DNA of 9,914 nt from assembly GCA_018714665.1 (NCBI GenBank), contig DVNA01000054.1, forward strand, positions 1-9,914. The letters run 5' to 3'. The notes beneath the pieces are model-generated. The model had not been told where the DNA came from. It did no database searches and worked only from the letters and a program-made list of their open reading frames with translations. A program made the translations under genes and the position numbers. Positions 6,863-9,914 of the stretch are shown one piece after another. How positions within the stretch are numbered: the first letter of the stretch is position 1; every line of letters begins with the position of its first letter. The DNA is from Candidatus Gallibacteroides avistercoris. GTDB lineage: Bacteria > Bacteroidota > Bacteroidia > Bacteroidales > CHK158-818.

Positions 6863-7741
6863 TTACTTTTCTGCCAATATCACCCCTCGGCGCAAATAGG
6901 GACGTTCGGGACGGCCAAAACCGCCAAACACCATGAACCCATGCGTATAACGGGGTTTAAACCCGGCACTCTCCAACTGTTGCCACAATACGCTGCCATC
7001 GTCCGGACGATGATAGGCAGCAATGGCAATGCGGTGTAACTGCGGCCGCCGTATCACCGCCTGCGCTCCTTTTAACAGAAAGCGTTCTGCCCCCTCTACA
7101 TCGGCCTTGATAAAATTTACCTCCCGTCCTGCGAAATAGGTATCCAGCGTGATACGATCACCGTCATTTACATCCGACACAAAACGGTTGACAAGGGTTA
7201 TCTTCTCTTTCCAGGGAGAGAATGTGGCATTCAACGCCTCTATCCACCCCGGATCGGGCTCAAACAGGTAGATATGTTGGCAACCCTCTACCTGTTCGAG
7301 CGCAAAGATACCCTCGGCACTACCTATATCGGCCAAAATACTCTCCGCAGATACCGCAAAGCGGGCATCGGTATAACAATGGGGAGAATCTTTATGCTGC
7401 TCCCGGCATAAAGCGGTATATGCCCGCTTTATGCGATCGTCGCCCCAACCTCGTTGAAAATACAACCTTTTTTGTTTGTGCCAAACAAATTTCAATCCGT
7501 TGCTCTTGTCGGCATAGACCTTTACATCGGAGGGTCGATACAAGGCGGCAAACGGATAGGGAAAAACGGTTAGCGGATTTTTCTGCAAAAAAGCGAAAAC
7601 CTCTTCCTCTTCCGGACTTCGACGGGCAACCGCTAAATCGTTCAAAATTTCACGCCGCATCCTCTTCCTGACGGATGCCGATTTGAACAGCTGCCACTGC
7701 CACCACCCTTTATGATACAACCTTTTTATCAATGAAACCAT
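6863..7741 (-). CDS. FkbM family SAM-dependent methyltransferase, substrate unknown
   Basis: This 292-aa protein has an FkbM-type methyltransferase core. ADIGSAEGIFAL at 137-148 is the SAM-binding motif I, YLFEPDPGWIEAL at 158-170 carries the acidic residue that ends strand 2, and FIKADVEGAERFLLKGA at 210-226 matches the family's diagnostic 'IK.DVEGAE' segment. FkbM proteins typically O-methylate sugars or natural products. The first 130 residues are less typical: a basic, aromatic N-terminus (WWQWQ at 13-17), an acidic patch at 44-47, and an EQ...SPH.Y motif at 114-123 before the core. I see no signal peptide or convincing membrane helix. It lies 28 bases after purC and 5 bases before menG, so it is co-expressed with housekeeping enzymes rather than with glycan genes. 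The methyltransferase assignment is firm; the substrate cannot be named. Confidence 0.85.
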   Translation of the reverse strand: MVSLIKRLYHKGWWQWQLFKSASVRKRMRREILNDLAVARRSPEEEEVFAFLQKNPLTVFPYPFAALYRPSDVKVYADKSNGLKFVWHKQKRLYFQRGWGDDRIKRAYTALCREQHKDSPHCYTDARFAVSAESILADIGSAEGIFALEQVEGCQHIYLFEPDPGWIEALNATFSPWKEKITLVNRFVSDVNDGDRITLDTYFAGREVNFIKADVEGAERFLLKGAQAVIRRPQLHRIAIAAYHRPDDGSVLWQQLESAGFKPRYTHGFMVFGGFGRPERPYLRRGVILAEK

Positions 7742-7769
7742 CTTCCAACCGAAGGCAACGCTTACGCTC

Positions 7770-8720
7770 CTATTTTAAGGTAGCCAAAAAGTTACGAACG
7801 TTTTTCTCTATGCGTGCAGCCACATCGCCAGCTTCTGCTTTTTCAAACTTTTCGCCCACAATGTGTTCGTACAATTCGATATAACGATCAGATACACTGT
7901 TACAATATGCCTCTGTCATCACAGGTACGGTCTGTCCTGTTTTTCCTTGGAACCCGTTTTCGATCAACCATTGACGTACAAATTCTTTGGACAACTGACG
8001 CTGTTCTTCCCCCTTTTCAAAACGGGCCTGATAACCATCGGCATAGAAATAACGGGAAGAATCGGGTGTATGAATTTCATCGATCAAGATGATTTTTCCA
8101 TCTTTCTTTCCAAATTCATATTTGGTATCCACCAATATCAACCCCTTTTCTGCGGCTATCTCCGTACCGCGTTTAAACAAGGCTTGCGTATATTTTTCCA
8201 ACAATTCGTAATCTTCCTTGCTAACCAATCCTTGCGCAATGATCTCCTCTTTCGAGATATTTTCATCATGACCGGCATCTGCCTTTGTTGTCGGCGTTAT
8301 AATCGGTGTAGGGAACTTCTGGTTTTCTCTCATTCTCTCGGGCAGGGGCACACCACACAGCGTACGGGCTCCGGCCTTGTATTCGCGCCATGCGCTTCCG
8401 GTAAGATATCCCCGGATAACCATCTCTACCTTAAACGGTTCGCACCGCATACCTACCGTAACCATAGGGTCGGGTGTAGCAATCTTCCAATTGGGAAGAA
8501 TATCTGCGGTAGCATCCAGAAACTTGGCGGCAATCTGATTCAAAACCTGTCCCTTATACGGAATCCCTTCGGGCAAGATTACATCAAAAGCCGAGATACG
8601 GTCGGTAGCAACCATAACCAGCAAGTCATCTCCAATACTATATACATCACGTACCTTCCCGTGATAAACACTTTTCTGTTCAGGAAAATTAAAGTCTGTT
8701 TTTACCAAAGCATTTTTCAT
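7770..8720 (-). CDS. purC: Phosphoribosylaminoimidazole-succinocarboxamide (SAICAR) synthase
   Basis: PurC condenses CAIR with aspartate using ATP to form SAICAR in de novo purine synthesis. At 316 aa it is the long form, closer in length to the yeast-type enzyme than to the ~240-aa E. coli form. Family motifs are intact: GKVRDVY at 21-27, VATDRISAFDVILP at 37-50, VEMVIRGYLTGSAW at 98-111, TPTTKADAGHDENIS at 142-156 (the long-form nucleotide and substrate region), LVDTKYEFG at 196-204 and DEIHTPDSSRY at 214-224. The ATG at 8720 lies 31 bases after the phoH stop, and no separate promoter box is obvious in that gap, so it is probably expressed from the phoH promoter. No purine-riboswitch-like structure is apparent upstream. 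Confidence 0.97.
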   Translation of the reverse strand: MKNALVKTDFNFPEQKSVYHGKVRDVYSIGDDLLVMVATDRISAFDVILPEGIPYKGQVLNQIAAKFLDATADILPNWKIATPDPMVTVGMRCEPFKVEMVIRGYLTGSAWREYKAGARTLCGVPLPERMRENQKFPTPIITPTTKADAGHDENISKEEIIAQGLVSKEDYELLEKYTQALFKRGTEIAAEKGLILVDTKYEFGKKDGKIILIDEIHTPDSSRYFYADGYQARFEKGEEQRQLSKEFVRQWLIENGFQGKTGQTVPVMTEAYCNSVSDRYIELYEHIVGEKFEKAEAGDVAARIEKNVRNFLATLK

Positions 8721-8751
8721 CGCCGTAAATTTTTATATGTTCATTTTTATT

Positions 8752-9741
8752 CTATGATATTTTTTCTGCATCTCTTCCTGGATGAGTCTCTCTTTTGGCT
8801 CGCAATCGAGGTTCATGCTTCTCGTACGCTTCGACGATACGCTGAACCAACTTGTGGCGGACAATATCACTCTTGTTAAACTCTATCTGGACAATTCCCG
8901 AAATCGATTCCAGAATATGAATGGCCTGTGCCAAACCTGATATCTGAGAAACAGGTAAGTCGATTTGCGTCATATCGCCGGTAATAATCATTTTGGCATT
9001 CAATCCCAAACGGGTAAGAAACATCTTGATCTGATGAGGTGTTGTATTTTGTGCTTCGTCCAGAATAATCACAGCATCGTTCAAAGTTCGTCCCCGCATA
9101 AAGGCCAAAGGAGCAATCTGTATGATGTTGTTCTCCATATACTCTTTCAACTTTGCAGCAGGTATCATGTCTTGCAAAGCATCATAAAGAGGTTGCAAAT
9201 AGGGGTCTATCTTCTCTTTCATATCACCGGGAAGAAATCCCAACTTCTCGCCGGCTTCCACGGCTGGACGGCTCAATATGATTTTCTTCACCTCTTTATT
9301 TTTCAAAGCCTTTACGGCCAAAGCTATTGCTACATACGTTTTTCCTGAACCGGCCGGACCCAAAGCAAAAACCAAATCGTTCTCTCCAAACGCATTTGCC
9401 AATTTTTTTTGATTCTCCGTACGTGCAATGATAGGTTTGCCATTAACGCCGTATATAATCAAATCATTCTGCTTATTCTCAACAGGCATATCACCCTTCA
9501 CCACATCAATGATGACATTTTCTCCCAATACGTTGTACTCCGAAGCGTACTTTTCCAACAAACGTACTTTTTCCTCAAACAGATCAATCTCTTGCTCTTC
9601 TCCAATAACCTTCATGACATTACCGCGGGCAACCAAACGCAATTTGGGAAACAAGGTCTTTATAAGCTGGATATTGGCATTGTTAACTCCGAAAAAAACT
9701 ACCGGATCTACACTATCGAGAATTATTATTCGTTCTATCAT
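8752..9741 (-). CDS. phoH: PhoH-like P-loop NTPase
   Basis: The 329-aa protein belongs to the PhoH/PhoH-like family, cytoplasmic ATPases related to the N-terminal half of RNA helicases and linked, in part through neighbouring genes, to RNA metabolism. Residues about 1-110 form the variable N-terminal region with a KH-like segment. The ATPase core has Walker A GPAGSGKTY at 128-136, SRPAVEAGEKLGFLPGDMKEK at 157-177 (a family signature), Walker B IILDEAQNTT at 225-234 and MIITGDMTQIDLP at 251-263. The basic C-terminal tail, from about 309, is probably disordered. It is the first gene of the leftward cluster, with a TACCTTTG box 34 bases upstream. The biochemical role remains poorly defined for the family; assignment to the family is secure. 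Confidence 0.95.
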   Translation of the reverse strand: MIERIIILDSVDPVVFFGVNNANIQLIKTLFPKLRLVARGNVMKVIGEEQEIDLFEEKVRLLEKYASEYNVLGENVIIDVVKGDMPVENKQNDLIIYGVNGKPIIARTENQKKLANAFGENDLVFALGPAGSGKTYVAIALAVKALKNKEVKKIILSRPAVEAGEKLGFLPGDMKEKIDPYLQPLYDALQDMIPAAKLKEYMENNIIQIAPLAFMRGRTLNDAVIILDEAQNTTPHQIKMFLTRLGLNAKMIITGDMTQIDLPVSQISGLAQAIHILESISGIVQIEFNKSDIVRHKLVQRIVEAYEKHEPRLRAKRETHPGRDAEKIS

Positions 9742-9775
9742 TCAGAATGTATATACGCTTTATTGGATTTTTTTG

Positions 9776-9783
9776 CAAAGGTA
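9776..9783 (-). promoter_or_regulatory. -7 box for the phoH-purC-fkbM-menG-trmB-mrp cluster
   Basis: The top strand TTTGCAAAGGTA gives TACCTTTGCA on the bottom strand, one of the commonest Bacteroidales forms of the TAnnTTTG -7 element. It ends 34 bases before the phoH ATG, implying a leader of about 28 bases. No clear -33 TTG is seen at the expected distance. It is the only strong box found upstream of the six-gene cluster. Confidence 0.65.
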
Positions 9784-9811
9784 ATAAATTCAAAACGAAT
9801 AATCTTGCGAG

Positions 9812-9870
9812 TCTTCTCTTTCTTTTCCTGAATATAAGTGAAACAAAAAGATAAACGATCTTCTCTTTCT
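9812..9870. repeat. 12-bp direct repeat upstream of the phoH promoter
   Basis: TCTTCTCTTTCT occurs at 9812-9823 and again at 9859-9870, 47 bases apart, in each case shortly after a CGA. Both copies lie upstream of the phoH -7 box. The unit is pyrimidine-rich and low in complexity, so chance is a fair explanation. I see no gene between 9784 and the window end. Confidence 0.4.
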
Positions 9871-9914
9871 GTTCAAAGGGATAAGGAGAGGATAGTCCCT
9901 GTGGGGCTTGTATT

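Noticed and set aside
7863..8879. A 338-codon plus-strand open frame opposite purC and the end of phoH
   Set aside because: It spans two convincing genes on the other strand and shows no family features; a shadow of purC.
9877..9900. AGGGA...TCCCT pairing near the right edge, as a terminator or RNA gene
   Set aside because: Five base pairs with a 14-base loop and no U tract; no tRNA or other RNA fold could be built around it.

Overview
The window looks like chromosomal core sequence from a member of the Bacteroidales. Three things point there. Intergenic regions carry TAnnTTTG boxes, the Bacteroidetes -7 element. The proteins have Bacteroidetes-style versions of TrmB, a long (~316 aa) PurC and a CxxC-less Mrp. 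The phoH-purC-menG order is one I remember from this order of bacteria. The genus cannot be fixed from the sequence alone. I see no insertion sequence, phage gene, CRISPR array, tRNA or rRNA.

Layout, left to right. Positions 1-98 hold the first 32 codons of a leftward gene that resembles FAD-binding D-lactate dehydrogenase-type oxidoreductases, with its own -7 box. Positions 247-2347 hold two overlapping leftward acetyltransferase genes: a RimJ/RimL-type GNAT, then a long three-domain protein with a GNAT, a maltose O-acetyltransferase-like hexapeptide domain and a second GNAT. A divergent promoter region at 2422-2459 is built as an 11-bp perfect inverted repeat, each arm containing a -7 box. 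It separates the acetyltransferases from a rightward pair, mutY and an acpH-like gene, which overlap by one base (TAATG). A hairpin at 4145-4175 sits between the convergent ends of acpH and mrp and probably terminates both transcripts.

Positions 4199-9741 hold a tightly packed leftward cluster, read phoH, purC, an FkbM-type methyltransferase, menG, trmB, mrp. Spacings are 31, 28, 5, 0 and 19 bases, so one transcript from a TACCTTTG box upstream of phoH is likely. The cluster joins RNA-related functions (PhoH, TrmB), purine synthesis (PurC), menaquinone maturation (MenG), Fe-S handling (Mrp) and one methyltransferase of unknown substrate. Several products use SAM or ATP, but a single shared pathway is not evident.

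Most of the window is ordinary housekeeping sequence. The least ordinary items are the triple acetyltransferase fusion, the mirrored divergent promoter, the FkbM-type gene inside a housekeeping operon, and an Mrp with a single cysteine. I found no convincing sign of a wholly new multi-gene system.
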